Positions 18,782-28,652 of a stretch of 64,000 bases of DNA are shown here, in pieces (position 1 is the first letter of the stretch; each line of letters opens with the position of its first letter). Both the position numbers and the translations under genes were made by a program. Below the pieces are notes generated by a model, which worked only from the letters and a program-made list of their open reading frames with translations, was not told where the DNA came from and did not search any database. Source of the DNA: Lentilitoribacter sp. Alg239-R112 (GTDB lineage: Bacteria; Pseudomonadota; Alphaproteobacteria; Rhizobiales; Rhizobiaceae); NCBI RefSeq assembly GCF_900537175.1, contig NZ_LS999833.1, positions 1,922,001-1,986,000 on the forward strand, read 5' to 3'.

Positions 18782-20389
18782 TTATGGATTTTGAACGTAG
18801 GCGTTCTTGCGAAGATAGAACCACCAGTTAATCACGATGCAGATGGTGTAGAAGATCGCAAAGCCATAGAGGGCTATCTCAGGTGTGGCTGCCTTGATCT
18901 GCTCACCCAACACTTGGGGGATAATGAAGGCGCCATAGGCCGCTACCGCTGATGTCCAGCCAAGAACAGGCCCAGCTTGTTCTCTATTAAACACCACGGC
19001 AATCGTACGGAATGTTGAACCATTTCCGATACCAGTTGCAGCAAACAACACAAGGAACAACAACAAGAACGGAACGAAGTATTGTTCCGGTGTAGCTGAT
19101 GCGTAAGCCTGCTGCATGTAATAGGCAACACCTAGTGCACTTGCGACCATGATAACTGAAATAATTTGCGTAACCTTTGCGCCACCCATCTTATCCGAAA
19201 TCATACCGCCTAGAGGGCGAATGAGCGCGCCGATGAATGGTCCCATCCATGCATAGGTAAGAGCGCTTGGGCCAGCAAGATTAACCGTGTCATGGGTCAA
19301 AACTCCATCGACCATGATGTGCTGAAAACCAAAGATAACTTTAATCGCCAGTGCAAATGCGGCAGAGAAACCGATGAATGAACCAAAGGTCATTGTGTAA
19401 ATGATGGTCATCGCCCATGTGTGTTTGTTGCCAAAAATTTTATATTGACGATTAAGGTTCTGCCCAACTGCACCAGGTATGATCTTTAGCAGCAATACCG
19501 TCAGCGCAATAACAAGCGGAAGTACGATCCATTTACTGATCATGAAGCCAGATCCGCCAACACCTGCTGGCAACATAAGCCATAGCCCGCACGCAGCTGT
19601 GAAGAAGCCGATGATCAACATGAAAGTGATGATAGCAAATGCGCTTATTGGACTATTTGCATCAGGAGAAACATGCTCATCGCGAATATTGTTCATTCCA
19701 AACCAGCCTGCAAAAGCAAGCGGGATTAGAAACACAAGCCAGATCCAACCCGCATTATGGATGTAAGTTTCAGCACCAGCTGGAATTTTGCCGATAAGTG
19801 TACCACTTGCGTTTTGAAGCGTAAGAGACTCACCACCGAAAATGCCCATTGTCATGGCAAGAGGAATAAGGATCTGCATGGTTGTCACACCAAAATTACC
19901 CAGACCCGCATTCATACCCAATGAATAGCCTTGCATCTTCTTCGGAAAGAAAAAGCTGATATTAGACATGGAAGAAGCAAAGTTACCTCCGCCAATACCT
20001 GATAAAAAAGCCAGAATTTGAAATTGCCATAAAGGTGTATTTGGATCTTGTAGCGCAAAACCCGCCCCTGCTGCTGGTATCATCAGTAAAGCAGTTGTGA
20101 AGAAGATCGTATAACGACCACCTGCGATGCGAATGAAAAACGTACTCGGAATGCGAAGCGTAGCACCTGTCAGGCCCGCAATAGCAGCAAGTGTAAACAG
20201 TTGCGATTTTTCAAACGGGAAACCCAGATTTAACATCTGAACCGTTATGATGCCCCAATATAACCATACGGCAAATCCGCATAAGAGGCTCGGAATGGAT
20301 ATCCAAAGGTTACGATTTGCAATCGCCTTTCCTTCAGCTTTCCAGAATTTTTCGTCTTCTGGGTTCCAATTTCTAAGATCCTGTCCCAC
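18782..20389 (-). CDS. narK2: Nitrate/nitrite transporter, NarK2 type (MFS, NNP family)
   Basis: This is a 12-span major facilitator protein of the nitrate-nitrite porter family. The signature appears as GGGNFASSMSNISFFFPKK and GLGNFGV in the first half and GIGNGSTFR in the second. It resembles the second half of the fused NarK1-NarK2 of Paracoccus and is predicted to exchange nitrate for nitrite. No in-frame ATG is available; the GTG at 20389 has GGAG six bases upstream, while a TTG at 20401 would place that ribosome-binding site inside the gene. Length with the GTG start is 535. Confidence 0.92.
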   Translation of the reverse strand: MGQDLRNWNPEDEKFWKAEGKAIANRNLWISIPSLLCGFAVWLYWGIITVQMLNLGFPFEKSQLFTLAAIAGLTGATLRIPSTFFIRIAGGRYTIFFTTALLMIPAAGAGFALQDPNTPLWQFQILAFLSGIGGGNFASSMSNISFFFPKKMQGYSLGMNAGLGNFGVTTMQILIPLAMTMGIFGGESLTLQNASGTLIGKIPAGAETYIHNAGWIWLVFLIPLAFAGWFGMNNIRDEHVSPDANSPISAFAIITFMLIIGFFTAACGLWLMLPAGVGGSGFMISKWIVLPLVIALTVLLLKIIPGAVGQNLNRQYKIFGNKHTWAMTIIYTMTFGSFIGFSAAFALAIKVIFGFQHIMVDGVLTHDTVNLAGPSALTYAWMGPFIGALIRPLGGMISDKMGGAKVTQIISVIMVASALGVAYYMQQAYASATPEQYFVPFLLLFLVLFAATGIGNGSTFRTIAVVFNREQAGPVLGWTSAVAAYGAFIIPQVLGEQIKAATPEIALYGFAIFYTICIVINWWFYLRKNAYVQNP

Positions 20390-20466
20390 TCTTTTCTCCA
20401 ATTCATGTTTTAAGTTGGACCATAATCAGGCTGCCACGGATTTGACCGCCCGATTTTGCATTAAGT

Positions 20467-21861
20467 TTAAGTTGTTTTCTTCGCGATACTTTGCATCGCT
20501 AATTCAAGATCAGCATTTGCTTTTGCGGCCTTAGCCCTGATCACATCAATATTGGCAGCTGCAAAGTTTGCCCGCTCTTCATCCTCCTGCTTGGTGCTAA
20601 AGCGCACGAAGAAGGCTAAGAAGGATGCAATGGTCACGACCACGCCAATAATGAAAAACGCTTCTGACCAGTTCAATGTTCCTTTGAACAAAAAGCCTGC
20701 TGCAACCGCGCCAGCATTACCACCTGCGCCAACCACGCCGGCGACCGCGCCAAGCGCTTTCTTGTTAATGAAAGGAACCACTGAATAGGTGGCACCTTCA
20801 GCCATCTGCGTAAACAATGAGAACAAAATCAGCGCAGGAATTGCGAGGAATAAAACCTGCATCTGAGAGAAGAGCATCAAAGCCAACCCTTCGCAGAACA
20901 AGCAAATGAACAACCAGAATGCTCGCCCTTTCAAGCCCCAAATCGCACCATAATTATCACCGAAGATTCCACCAAGTGTACGAGCAAAAATGTTCATCAA
21001 ACCGAATGATGCAGCAACAAGACCTGCTGTAATCAATCCAAGGTCAAAGTAATCGGCAAAATAGAGTGCAGCAACGTTGTTAACGGTCAACTCAATACCA
21101 AAGCATGCGCCATAGATCAGGAAGAGTACCCAAACGCGACTATCTTTAAGAGCCTCAAAATAGTCGCCGGTAACTTTCTTCTTCTCAGGCATCATGCCTT
21201 TTGCACGAAGTTCCTTAAAGTTTCCGTCCGGCGCATCTTGGGTCAGGAAATAATAAGCAATACCTGTGACAAATATTGCGGCCCCGACAACAACCATTGA
21301 TAAACGCCAGCCGAGCGCTTCGCTGAAACCAAATCCAATCACAAAGACGGAGAAGATCATCGGCATAGCAAGCTGTGTAACGCCACCGCCAAGATTACCC
21401 CACCCCGCAGATGTTGCATTTGCTTGACCTACAACATTGGGAGCAAACATGACTGATGTGTGATATTGGGTAATAACAAAAGATGCACCAATTGCACCGA
21501 TCATAAGACGGAATATCAAAAATGTTTCAAAATCTTGCGCAAGGCCAATCCCCATCACTGGAAACGCTCCAAGCGTCAACAGACCTGTATATGTAAGCCT
21601 TGGGCCAATCCTATCACACAGCCACCCGATAAGTAGTCGTGCAAAAATCGTAACAGAAACAGACGCAATAATGATCCAACCAATTTGATCCTTGGTAAGA
21701 GATAATTCATCACGTACGACTTTCATCAATGGCGCGATGCCAAACCAGGCAAAAAAGCAAAGAAAAAATGCAAACCACGTCATGTGGAATGTTCTTATTT
21801 GCACCATGGAAATTTTGAAAAAATTTCCCCACAGACTTGTTGCTTTGTTTTGTAGTTCCAT
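20467..21861 (-). CDS. narK1: Nitrate transporter, NarK1 type (MFS, NNP family)
   Basis: This is the first gene of the operon: a 464-residue, 12-span MFS protein with nitrate signatures in SAGWGNLGGGVTQL and GAGGNAGAV. It resembles the NarK1 (nitrate-proton symport) half of fused Paracoccus NarK, so this genome keeps the two halves as separate genes. The ATG at 21861 has AAGGGGA seven bases upstream. Transcription probably depends on the Fnr-type box at 21981-21994. Confidence 0.9.
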   Translation of the reverse strand: MELQNKATSLWGNFFKISMVQIRTFHMTWFAFFLCFFAWFGIAPLMKVVRDELSLTKDQIGWIIIASVSVTIFARLLIGWLCDRIGPRLTYTGLLTLGAFPVMGIGLAQDFETFLIFRLMIGAIGASFVITQYHTSVMFAPNVVGQANATSAGWGNLGGGVTQLAMPMIFSVFVIGFGFSEALGWRLSMVVVGAAIFVTGIAYYFLTQDAPDGNFKELRAKGMMPEKKKVTGDYFEALKDSRVWVLFLIYGACFGIELTVNNVAALYFADYFDLGLITAGLVAASFGLMNIFARTLGGIFGDNYGAIWGLKGRAFWLFICLFCEGLALMLFSQMQVLFLAIPALILFSLFTQMAEGATYSVVPFINKKALGAVAGVVGAGGNAGAVAAGFLFKGTLNWSEAFFIIGVVVTIASFLAFFVRFSTKQEDEERANFAAANIDVIRAKAAKANADLELAMQSIAKKTT

Positions 21862-21980
21862 CAGTATCCCCTTTGCGCAACAACATTGACCAACCATCAA
21901 CAAGGTCCCGATATTCAAGTTTGCGGTCTCTCAGTTGAGGTCGTTTGCGGGGACAATTGTCTTGAAATTAAAACACCGGT

Positions 21981-21994
21981 TTGATCCAGATCAA
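21981..21994. promoter_or_regulatory. Perfect Fnr/NarR box upstream of narK1
   Basis: TTGATCCAGATCAA is an exact TTGAT-N4-ATCAA palindrome, the consensus bound by Fnr, Nnr and NarR regulators. Its centre is about 126 bases before the narK1 start and 155 before the divergent Crp/Fnr gene, consistent with activation of the nar operon. Confidence 0.85.
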
Positions 21995-22117
21995 CTCAAT
22001 GACCGATTGAGCTTGAAACAAGAGAGGTGGCACACTATTGCAAGAACCTGAGAAGTGCATGTCAATTTAGTCAGTTGCAGTATGCATCATTGCATGGTAA
22101 AAATATCAATTCATTCA

Positions 22118-22131
22118 TTGATAAATATCAA
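22118..22131. promoter_or_regulatory. Second perfect Fnr/NarR box, immediately before narR
   Basis: TTGATAAATATCAA is a second exact TTGAT-N4-ATCAA palindrome, ending only 11 bases before the regulator's ATG. That position is too close for class II activation of this start, so negative autoregulation is more likely. Confidence 0.75.
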
Positions 22132-22142
22132 GCAGAGTTCAC

Positions 22143-22841
22143 ATGCGCCCTACTGATTTGCCGATTGTAAGAGAGTTAAATCTGTTTTCCGAAATGGCAG
22201 AGGTCAATTTTCAGTCTATGATGGAAGCGTCTTATTTGCAGACTTTCCCTGCACATGTGGAATTAATTCGCGAAGGCGATCCGGCTGATTTTCTTTACAT
22301 CGTTGTTGAAGGAAGCGTAGAACTGTTTGCCAAATCCAATGGCCGCGAAGCAACCATGGGCAATGTACGGCCCGTCGGAGCATTCATCTTAGCTGCCGTT
22401 TTAAAAGACGCAGTATACCTGATGTCAGCAAGGACCTCTGAGAAGTCCCGAGTCCTGATGATACCGTCCCAAAATGTAAGAGAAGCATTTGAAACCGACG
22501 ATGCATTTACACGCTCAATCGTTGTTCAGTTAGCGAACTGTTATCGAGGTGTGGTAAAAGAATACAAAGATCTAAAATTGCGAACCGCCGTCGAAAGGTT
22601 AGCAAACCGTCTTCTTAGATACCATAAAAATCAGGGTGCTAATGGCTCCATAGAACTCCACCATGATAAACGTAAATTAGCATCACTTCTTGGCATGACG
22701 CCTGAAAACCTCTCAAGAGCATTTAATACGCTTAAACCTTATGGAGTGCAGGTAGATGGCTCAAAAATTCACCTCAATGATTTGTCAGCCCTTGAGACAT
22801 TGGCAAAACCTAACGAGTTAATCGATAATCACCAAACTTAA
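22143..22841 (+). CDS. narR: Crp/Fnr family regulator, NarR-like
   Basis: This 232-residue protein has an N-terminal cyclic-nucleotide-like beta-roll (residues 15-125), a long dimer helix and a C-terminal winged helix. The recognition helix LGMTPENLSRAF has the Glu/Ser/Arg pattern that reads TTGAT half-sites. The N-terminal Cys cluster of oxygen-sensing Fnr is absent (one Cys in the whole protein). Together with the divergent position to narK this matches NarR of Paracoccus, which responds to nitrate/nitrite. Two perfect TTGAT-N4-ATCAA boxes lie in the 281-base divergent region. The ribosome-binding site is weak (AGCAGAG). Confidence 0.85.
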   Translation: MRPTDLPIVRELNLFSEMAEVNFQSMMEASYLQTFPAHVELIREGDPADFLYIVVEGSVELFAKSNGREATMGNVRPVGAFILAAVLKDAVYLMSARTSEKSRVLMIPSQNVREAFETDDAFTRSIVVQLANCYRGVVKEYKDLKLRTAVERLANRLLRYHKNQGANGSIELHHDKRKLASLLGMTPENLSRAFNTLKPYGVQVDGSKIHLNDLSALETLAKPNELIDNHQT

Positions 22842-22844
22842 AAG

Positions 22845-22875
22845 CATGGCCCAACGGTTTGCGCGCCGAGCCATG
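22845..22875 (+). terminator. Hairpin between convergent narR and peroxidase genes
   Basis: CATGGC and GCCATG arms plus inner CGG/CCG enclose a GC-rich loop just after the narR stop codon. A second small palindrome (GTTGAGGGTCCTCAAC, 22888-22903) follows. Together they could terminate transcripts from both sides. Confidence 0.45.
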
Positions 22876-22941
22876 TTACTTCATTCTGTTGAGGGTCCTC
22901 AACCTTACTTAGATGTAAAAATTTAGATTCTGATTTTCATC

Positions 22942-25900
22942 TTAAACTAAACTATCGATCTGATACCACTGCTCTTCTTCTTCAAACCAGATGCCTTCGA
23001 TGTCGGTCAACACATCAACATAACCCTCATCATCGGTTACTTGGTAAGAACCATTCTCACTTTTGGTGAAGGTATAATCATCTGAACTACCAGCATAATC
23101 TACTTGGTTATATTCTGGTCCTCCGCCATTGATGATGTCGTTCCCGCTAGAGCCTCGAATAGTATCATTTCCCAATCCACCATCAATATTATCATCACCG
23201 GAAGTGCCCACAATATAATCATTGCCATCAGTTCCGATAATGTCTCCACCAGTGGTTACAAGCTCATCAATGGGCTTCCATACGGCTTCACCCTCAAACC
23301 AAATGCCGTCTATATTTGTTAGCACATCAACATAGCCGTTGTCGCTGGTCACGCTATAAGAACCATCGTCATTTTTGACGAATACATAATCACTTGAACT
23401 GCCAGCATAATCTACTTGGTTATACTCTGATCCACCACCATTGATGATATCATTCCCATCAGAGCCACGAATTGTATCTCTTCCAAGACCGCCATCAATG
23501 TTGTCGTCTCCCGAAGTTCCAATAATGTAATCATCGCCGTCAGTTCCGATAATGTCTCCGCCTGATGTAACAAGTTCCTCAATCGGCTTCCATACGGCTT
23601 CACCTTTGAACCATATGCCACGAATATCGGTCAATATATCTGTTCCAGTTGGCTTTGTGACCGTAATTGTCTGATCCTGATTGCGTACAAAAGTGTAGTC
23701 GGAGGAAGATCCATCGTAGTCAACCTGATTGTAACCTAGATCTCCACCGTTGATAATGTCATCACCTGCAGACCCGTTTACAACATCAACACCGCCTTTG
23801 AGATTGATAAGATCATTCTCATCGGTTCCAGATAAGTAGTCGCTGTATTCTGTCCCGTCGATGATGTTCACGTCACCGTTGTTGTTTCCATCAGTGTAAT
23901 TCGGTGCCAACACGACATTATCGATTTTTGTTTTTTGGTCATTAGAAACGGAACTATCTGACCTGAAAGTTAAACGGTCATTACCACCAGTTCCAACGAC
24001 CTCCATCTCAAATGTTTTCCAAATATCAATTGGATCGATTGTGCCAACCAGTTCTCCATTCCATAGAACTTCCACAGCACCGTCAACATCTAGTGTAGCT
24101 TTGGCAGCGTCAAACGTTAAATGATAGGTTTCTCCAGACCTTGTTGGCACATCCTGATATATTTCATTCTGGGAATCTGTTTTTTCAATAATTAGGACTT
24201 GGTTTGCCTGATCAAGACCATAATGAACGCGATCACCAGCTTCATTGCGCCAACCCACAGAATGTTCATTTTCATTCCCGTCTTCATCAAACTCACGTAG
24301 GCTTATCTCACCATCCACAACGACAATTTGTTGTTCGTCCATTCGTCCGTTCAACAATACATTTCGATCATCATGATCAAATTTAAAGTTGCCATGAGAC
24401 AGGTCCTCAATTCTCACACTTTTAAGCGTGATTTTTGAGTCTCCAACTTCCAAAATCGTGCTCCCACCATCTGATGAGATACTGACAGTAGCTAACAAGT
24501 CATCGATATTACGCACATCAAAAAGCGTTAGATCAACTCTATCTTTATTAATATTAAAGTCCTTGATCGTGACCTGACCTTCATTTTCAGACATTAGAAC
24601 AATATCTTTGCCGGTACCGGTGTAAACTTTGTCATCTCCACCATTGGTTTGGATGAAATCATCACCCTTGCCACCAACTAGTAAATCATCACCAAGGCCG
24701 CCCTTAAGTTCATCATTTCCGGCACCACCATATATGCGGTCATTACCAGCATCACCGTTTAGAACATCATCACCAGCACGACCAAACAAACGGTCGTTAC
24801 CATCATTACCATGCAATGAATCATTATCTTTACCACCGTCGAGATAATCATTGCCGTTACCGCCTACAAGCCGGTCATCACCCTCTCCACCAAGAAGATA
24901 ATCATTGCCGTCCTCGCCTCTTAGGCCATCATTACCAACTTCGCCATAGATGATATCATTTCCATCTTGTCCATAGACGGTATCATTACCACCACCAGCT
25001 CGAATGACATTATCTAGATCATTTGCAACAATGGTTTCTGAAATGTCGTCAAAATTTGCGGTCTTTTCTGTTGCGCCCATTTTGACTTGCTTTGAAAGAG
25101 CAAAAACTTCGTCAGCAAGGAACTCTTGTCCAGTGTTTCGCATGAGGATATCTGAAAAATTCTGGTGCTCCAGAATAGCTAAAATCTCAGTATCTTTAAA
25201 ATATTCATTGTAGTAGAATTTATCACCATCTTGCAGGCGATCCATTTGTTCCCAGAAAATCCATGTAAACGTGGTGCCCATCTGGCCTTCAGTAGCGCTA
25301 CGTGGTTTTTCAGCAAGGCCACCAATCCACAAGTCAACATCGTCAACTGTATCGTAAACTTCCTTGAAAACCTCAACTAAACTTGGGTCACGCAAATTAT
25401 CAGCAAATTCCTCCCAATTTTCATATGGTTTTAGTTCTTCATTACCCTTTAGTGCACGCGTTACATCAGATCCGTTTACTTCTGCATTTGAACCTTCATC
25501 GTAGAGTGCCCTTCTCACATCATTGAGTGTTTGGATACCCACCTCACGACCGCGTGCAATATTAATGGCCGCCAAATCGGAAGGTCTACCAAGCAATTGA
25601 TTGCGTATGGCATTGACTATATTTTCATCTATTCGTTCATGGGAGAACTTGGTCGACCCGCCGATGATTGAATCTACACCCAGTTCCTCATACTTCGCGG
25701 GGCTAAGAAATGCCTCAACCAAAGATATTTCCTTAATCGTACCATCCTCAGTGGTATAAGGAATTTTTTCCGTTACCATGGAATGCCCTACACGATAAAC
25801 GGCATGGGCAAACTCTTCCGAGATTTGACCGTCAACCCGTGATTGATAGCCGTTAAATCCGTTGGGGCCCTGCCCTGGTATCGATCCAGCTAGCGCTGGA

Positions 25901-27126
25901 ATGAATTCTTCATAAACAATGCGCTGATACTCAGCACCGACAATTAATTTAGCCGACTGATAAAGCTCCTCTTGTGAGAGATGGGGTGCCTTTTCCTGCA
26001 ATGTTTCAATCCAGAAATTATGGTCCCTGAAAAAAACCGTATGGAGCGATGTCAAGGCAACATTCTCGTTCAATCTGCCGTCACCAGCGACGTGGTGATC
26101 AAGCAATTTCTCCAAATTGAAGGATCCATGACCGGCAGGATTTGCATCGTGAGCAACATCAGCAAGCAAAGGATGCCCGCTTGGTTTTCCAGTCTCCGGA
26201 TCGATAACATTTCGGAAATCTACGAAATGCTCGCCAGCCCGTAACATATCAAAGTCATTTGCAGCTATTGCCGCATCGATTACAGTTTCCAACATGCCAT
26301 TGTTTATTAAAATATCGCGATATGTGGGCAGATCATCGTACCCACTGACATCTTTATCACCAGTTTTGAGACGCGCATGCTTAATGATCAAACCATCATC
26401 ATCATACAGGACATTACCATTTTCATCCGTAGCGCTCTGACGAAGATAGTAGCCAATCGCATCGTCTGAGCCATAGACCTGACTTTGATCAATAAAAGGT
26501 GACGTTTTGTTGATATGAGCGCGTGGTGTATAGACTTCACCAGTCTCAGGATTGATCGCGCCCTCACCTCGCTTAATAGCGATTGAAGTGACATCATTAA
26601 AAGGATTGCCATCATCACTAAACTTATACAACGGATCGCTCTCATCCAAAGGAATGTAATATTTTTCATTTGGATCGCTAGAACGTTGTAAAAAGTCGAG
26701 ACCATGGTCAAAATATTGACCGAACGAAGTCAGCAACTGGTTTGTACCGTGAAGACTGACGGTTGCATCCTCCTGCCCGTCCCCATCATCATCCTGATCA
26801 GCAATTGTGTTTGATATCACGCGCTCGTTGGCTAATGTTTGTTGACCATCAACGACCCCACGCGCAGACCCATTTTCACCATATTCTGCATCAGTAAGCC
26901 GAATGAGCGGTTGGTCTGTATTACTAAAATATGGATTATTTGCATTATTTCCATATCCATCCAACGTACGCTGATCACCCGAATCCAAAAATTGCTGGAT
27001 CTCATCAACACTTTCGTCGCCAATATTGATTGGGTCTAAACTGGGAGTCTGTTCGTCTAAATAGGTACGATTTCTATCTTCATTCGTGTTGCTGTTATTC
27101 GAATTGTTTTGCTGAGAATCTGCCAT
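22942..27126 (-). CDS. Secreted RTX heme peroxidase (animal-peroxidase superfamily, MopA-like)
   Basis: A 1394-residue acidic protein without a Sec signal. Residues 110-560 match the animal heme peroxidase fold: distal His in SFGQYFDHGLD (His141), FIDQSQVYGSDD, LHTVFFRDHN (about 361-370), proximal His in YRVGHSM (His448) and INIARGREVGIQTLNDVR. Residues 690-840 hold roughly 12 RTX nonapeptides (GGxGxDxLx) that bind calcium, and the tail has three modules shared with the protein at 1-689. This layout matches manganese-oxidising peroxidases of marine alphaproteobacteria (MopA). Export by type I secretion is expected; no ABC/HlyD/TolC genes are in the window. Substrate unproven. Confidence 0.88.
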   Translation of the reverse strand: MADSQQNNSNNSNTNEDRNRTYLDEQTPSLDPINIGDESVDEIQQFLDSGDQRTLDGYGNNANNPYFSNTDQPLIRLTDAEYGENGSARGVVDGQQTLANERVISNTIADQDDDGDGQEDATVSLHGTNQLLTSFGQYFDHGLDFLQRSSDPNEKYYIPLDESDPLYKFSDDGNPFNDVTSIAIKRGEGAINPETGEVYTPRAHINKTSPFIDQSQVYGSDDAIGYYLRQSATDENGNVLYDDDGLIIKHARLKTGDKDVSGYDDLPTYRDILINNGMLETVIDAAIAANDFDMLRAGEHFVDFRNVIDPETGKPSGHPLLADVAHDANPAGHGSFNLEKLLDHHVAGDGRLNENVALTSLHTVFFRDHNFWIETLQEKAPHLSQEELYQSAKLIVGAEYQRIVYEEFIPALAGSIPGQGPNGFNGYQSRVDGQISEEFAHAVYRVGHSMVTEKIPYTTEDGTIKEISLVEAFLSPAKYEELGVDSIIGGSTKFSHERIDENIVNAIRNQLLGRPSDLAAINIARGREVGIQTLNDVRRALYDEGSNAEVNGSDVTRALKGNEELKPYENWEEFADNLRDPSLVEVFKEVYDTVDDVDLWIGGLAEKPRSATEGQMGTTFTWIFWEQMDRLQDGDKFYYNEYFKDTEILAILEHQNFSDILMRNTGQEFLADEVFALSKQVKMGATEKTANFDDISETIVANDLDNVIRAGGGNDTVYGQDGNDIIYGEVGNDGLRGEDGNDYLLGGEGDDRLVGGNGNDYLDGGKDNDSLHGNDGNDRLFGRAGDDVLNGDAGNDRIYGGAGNDELKGGLGDDLLVGGKGDDFIQTNGGDDKVYTGTGKDIVLMSENEGQVTIKDFNINKDRVDLTLFDVRNIDDLLATVSISSDGGSTILEVGDSKITLKSVRIEDLSHGNFKFDHDDRNVLLNGRMDEQQIVVVDGEISLREFDEDGNENEHSVGWRNEAGDRVHYGLDQANQVLIIEKTDSQNEIYQDVPTRSGETYHLTFDAAKATLDVDGAVEVLWNGELVGTIDPIDIWKTFEMEVVGTGGNDRLTFRSDSSVSNDQKTKIDNVVLAPNYTDGNNNGDVNIIDGTEYSDYLSGTDENDLINLKGGVDVVNGSAGDDIINGGDLGYNQVDYDGSSSDYTFVRNQDQTITVTKPTGTDILTDIRGIWFKGEAVWKPIEELVTSGGDIIGTDGDDYIIGTSGDDNIDGGLGRDTIRGSDGNDIINGGGSEYNQVDYAGSSSDYVFVKNDDGSYSVTSDNGYVDVLTNIDGIWFEGEAVWKPIDELVTTGGDIIGTDGNDYIVGTSGDDNIDGGLGNDTIRGSSGNDIINGGGPEYNQVDYAGSSDDYTFTKSENGSYQVTDDEGYVDVLTDIEGIWFEEEEQWYQIDSLV
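22945..23870 (-). repeat. Three tandem C-terminal modules of the peroxidase, about 102-104 codons each
   Basis: Each unit has two or three RTX motifs (GTSGDDNIDGG, GNDIINGGG) and then a YNQVDY...DGIWF...W module. Units at 22945-23250 and 23251-23562 are closely similar; the third (about 23563-23870) is more diverged. This suggests recent tandem duplication of a calcium-binding plus beta-module unit. Confidence 0.75.
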
Positions 27127-27227
27127 TTCATTAATCCGCCTGCTAAGATTTTTTCAATAGATATCTCAAAAAATAAGCAGCGTGGATTTATAGTTATTTT
27201 AACCTTAACGAGTAAGGTAAATAGAAA

Positions 27228-28652
27228 TTATTTTAATAAAACACCTGGATTCAGGATGTTATGCGGATCTAATGCATCCTTTATCTGACGCATAATTCTA
27301 ACCTTCACTGGATCAGCATATCGCTCCAGATCGTCGACCTTAAGTCGGCCAACTCCATGTTCAGCACTAATGGATCCTGTATTGCTCGCTGTTGCTTCGT
27401 TGATTGCCATACGTAAATCGACAACAACATCCGAATTTTTTTTTATGAAATCGACTTTGCTTTCGCCGAGTGGCGGAAATACGTTATGATGTATGTTACC
27501 ATCTCCGATGTGACCATAACTGTTAATCCGCAACTCTGAATGAACTTTAGATACTTCACTAACTGTATCATCTATAAAATCTGAAATCTTTGAAAGCGGC
27601 ACCGCTGTATCGCTACTGCATATGGCGCCTTCGGCTTTATTTGCCTCTGCCATTAGTTCGCGAAGTTGCCATATTTTTTCACGCTGCGCACCCGACGTAG
27701 CTATCACGACATCCTTCAGATAATCTTCTTCAAACAGGCCCGCAAGCACGGTCTCTAAATCAGGCTGTAATGCTCTTGATCCTGCGACCTCTATTAAAAG
27801 ATACCAATCCGAATGAGTGTTGAGAGGAGATTTACATTGGTCAAAATGTTGTGAAACAATCTTCAAACCAATATTAGACAACAACTCAATCGCTGAAACA
27901 GTATCTCCAAGTTTGGCACAAAGTCGTTTTAATACTACTAAAGCAGCTTTCACATTTGGAACCGCGCAAAAACTTGTTAGAACCTCTGTAGGTTGCGGCT
28001 TTAACGTGAGCGTTGCAGCCGTAATAATCCCCAGTGTTCCTTCACTGCCTATAAGTAAATTTCGCAGATCATAACCTGTGTTATTTTTGCGCAAAGGGTT
28101 TAAATCACTATAGATTGAGCCATCGGGCAAGACGGCTTCAATTCCTAAACACAAGTCCCGCGCATTACCATATCTTAAAACCTGCAACCCACCAGCATTT
28201 GTTGCCAAGTTACCACCAATTTGGCAACTACCTTTTGATGCCATCGAAAGCGGAAATATAAAACTCTTGTCTTCTGCAGCCGTGTGAATATTCTCCAAAA
28301 TACAGCCAGCGTCCACGGTTATTGTCTCATCATCAATAGACAATTCTCGCACTTTATTCATGCGTTCGAGAGAGAGAATAATCACATTTTTATCATCAAT
28401 TGATAGCTGCCCAGCTACAACGCCGGTACCTCCCCCATAAGGTATAATTGCTAGTCTTTGATCATTGCAATATCCAACTATTTGAGAGACTTCTTTTGTT
28501 GAAACTGGGCGTAAAATTATCTGGCCATTTCCATGAAAACGCCCTCTTGGATCATCAAAATACTGAGCACCATTATCCGCATGATCCCAGCCATTTTTAT
28601 CAACCATATTTTTTAACGCATTCAAGTGCTCACTTGTGATATCGCTACTCAT
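27228..28652 (-). CDS. FAD-linked oxidase, GlcD/D-lactate dehydrogenase type
   Basis: This is a 474-residue FAD_binding_4 dehydrogenase of 2-hydroxy acids. The N-terminal PCMH fold shows IIPYGGGTGVVAGQ and GGNLATNAGG, which hold FAD; the C-terminal cap has SYGHIGDGNIHHNVFP with the metal/substrate His residues, and the end reads ISAEHGVGRLK. The ATG at 28652 overlaps the stop codon of the TctB-like gene (ATGA), indicating coupling. It is the last gene of the tctCAB operon, so the transporter probably carries a D-2-hydroxy acid such as glycolate, lactate or 2-hydroxyglutarate (inference). Confidence 0.88.
   Translation of the reverse strand: MSSDITSEHLNALKNMVDKNGWDHADNGAQYFDDPRGRFHGNGQIILRPVSTKEVSQIVGYCNDQRLAIIPYGGGTGVVAGQLSIDDKNVIILSLERMNKVRELSIDDETITVDAGCILENIHTAAEDKSFIFPLSMASKGSCQIGGNLATNAGGLQVLRYGNARDLCLGIEAVLPDGSIYSDLNPLRKNNTGYDLRNLLIGSEGTLGIITAATLTLKPQPTEVLTSFCAVPNVKAALVVLKRLCAKLGDTVSAIELLSNIGLKIVSQHFDQCKSPLNTHSDWYLLIEVAGSRALQPDLETVLAGLFEEDYLKDVVIATSGAQREKIWQLRELMAEANKAEGAICSSDTAVPLSKISDFIDDTVSEVSKVHSELRINSYGHIGDGNIHHNVFPPLGESKVDFIKKNSDVVVDLRMAINEATASNTGSISAEHGVGRLKVDDLERYADPVKVRIMRQIKDALDPHNILNPGVLLK

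Noticed and set aside
22888..22903. GTTGAGGGTCCTCAAC as an independent terminator
   Set aside because: The loop is too small and no T-tract follows in either direction; it was kept only as part of the convergent hairpin region.
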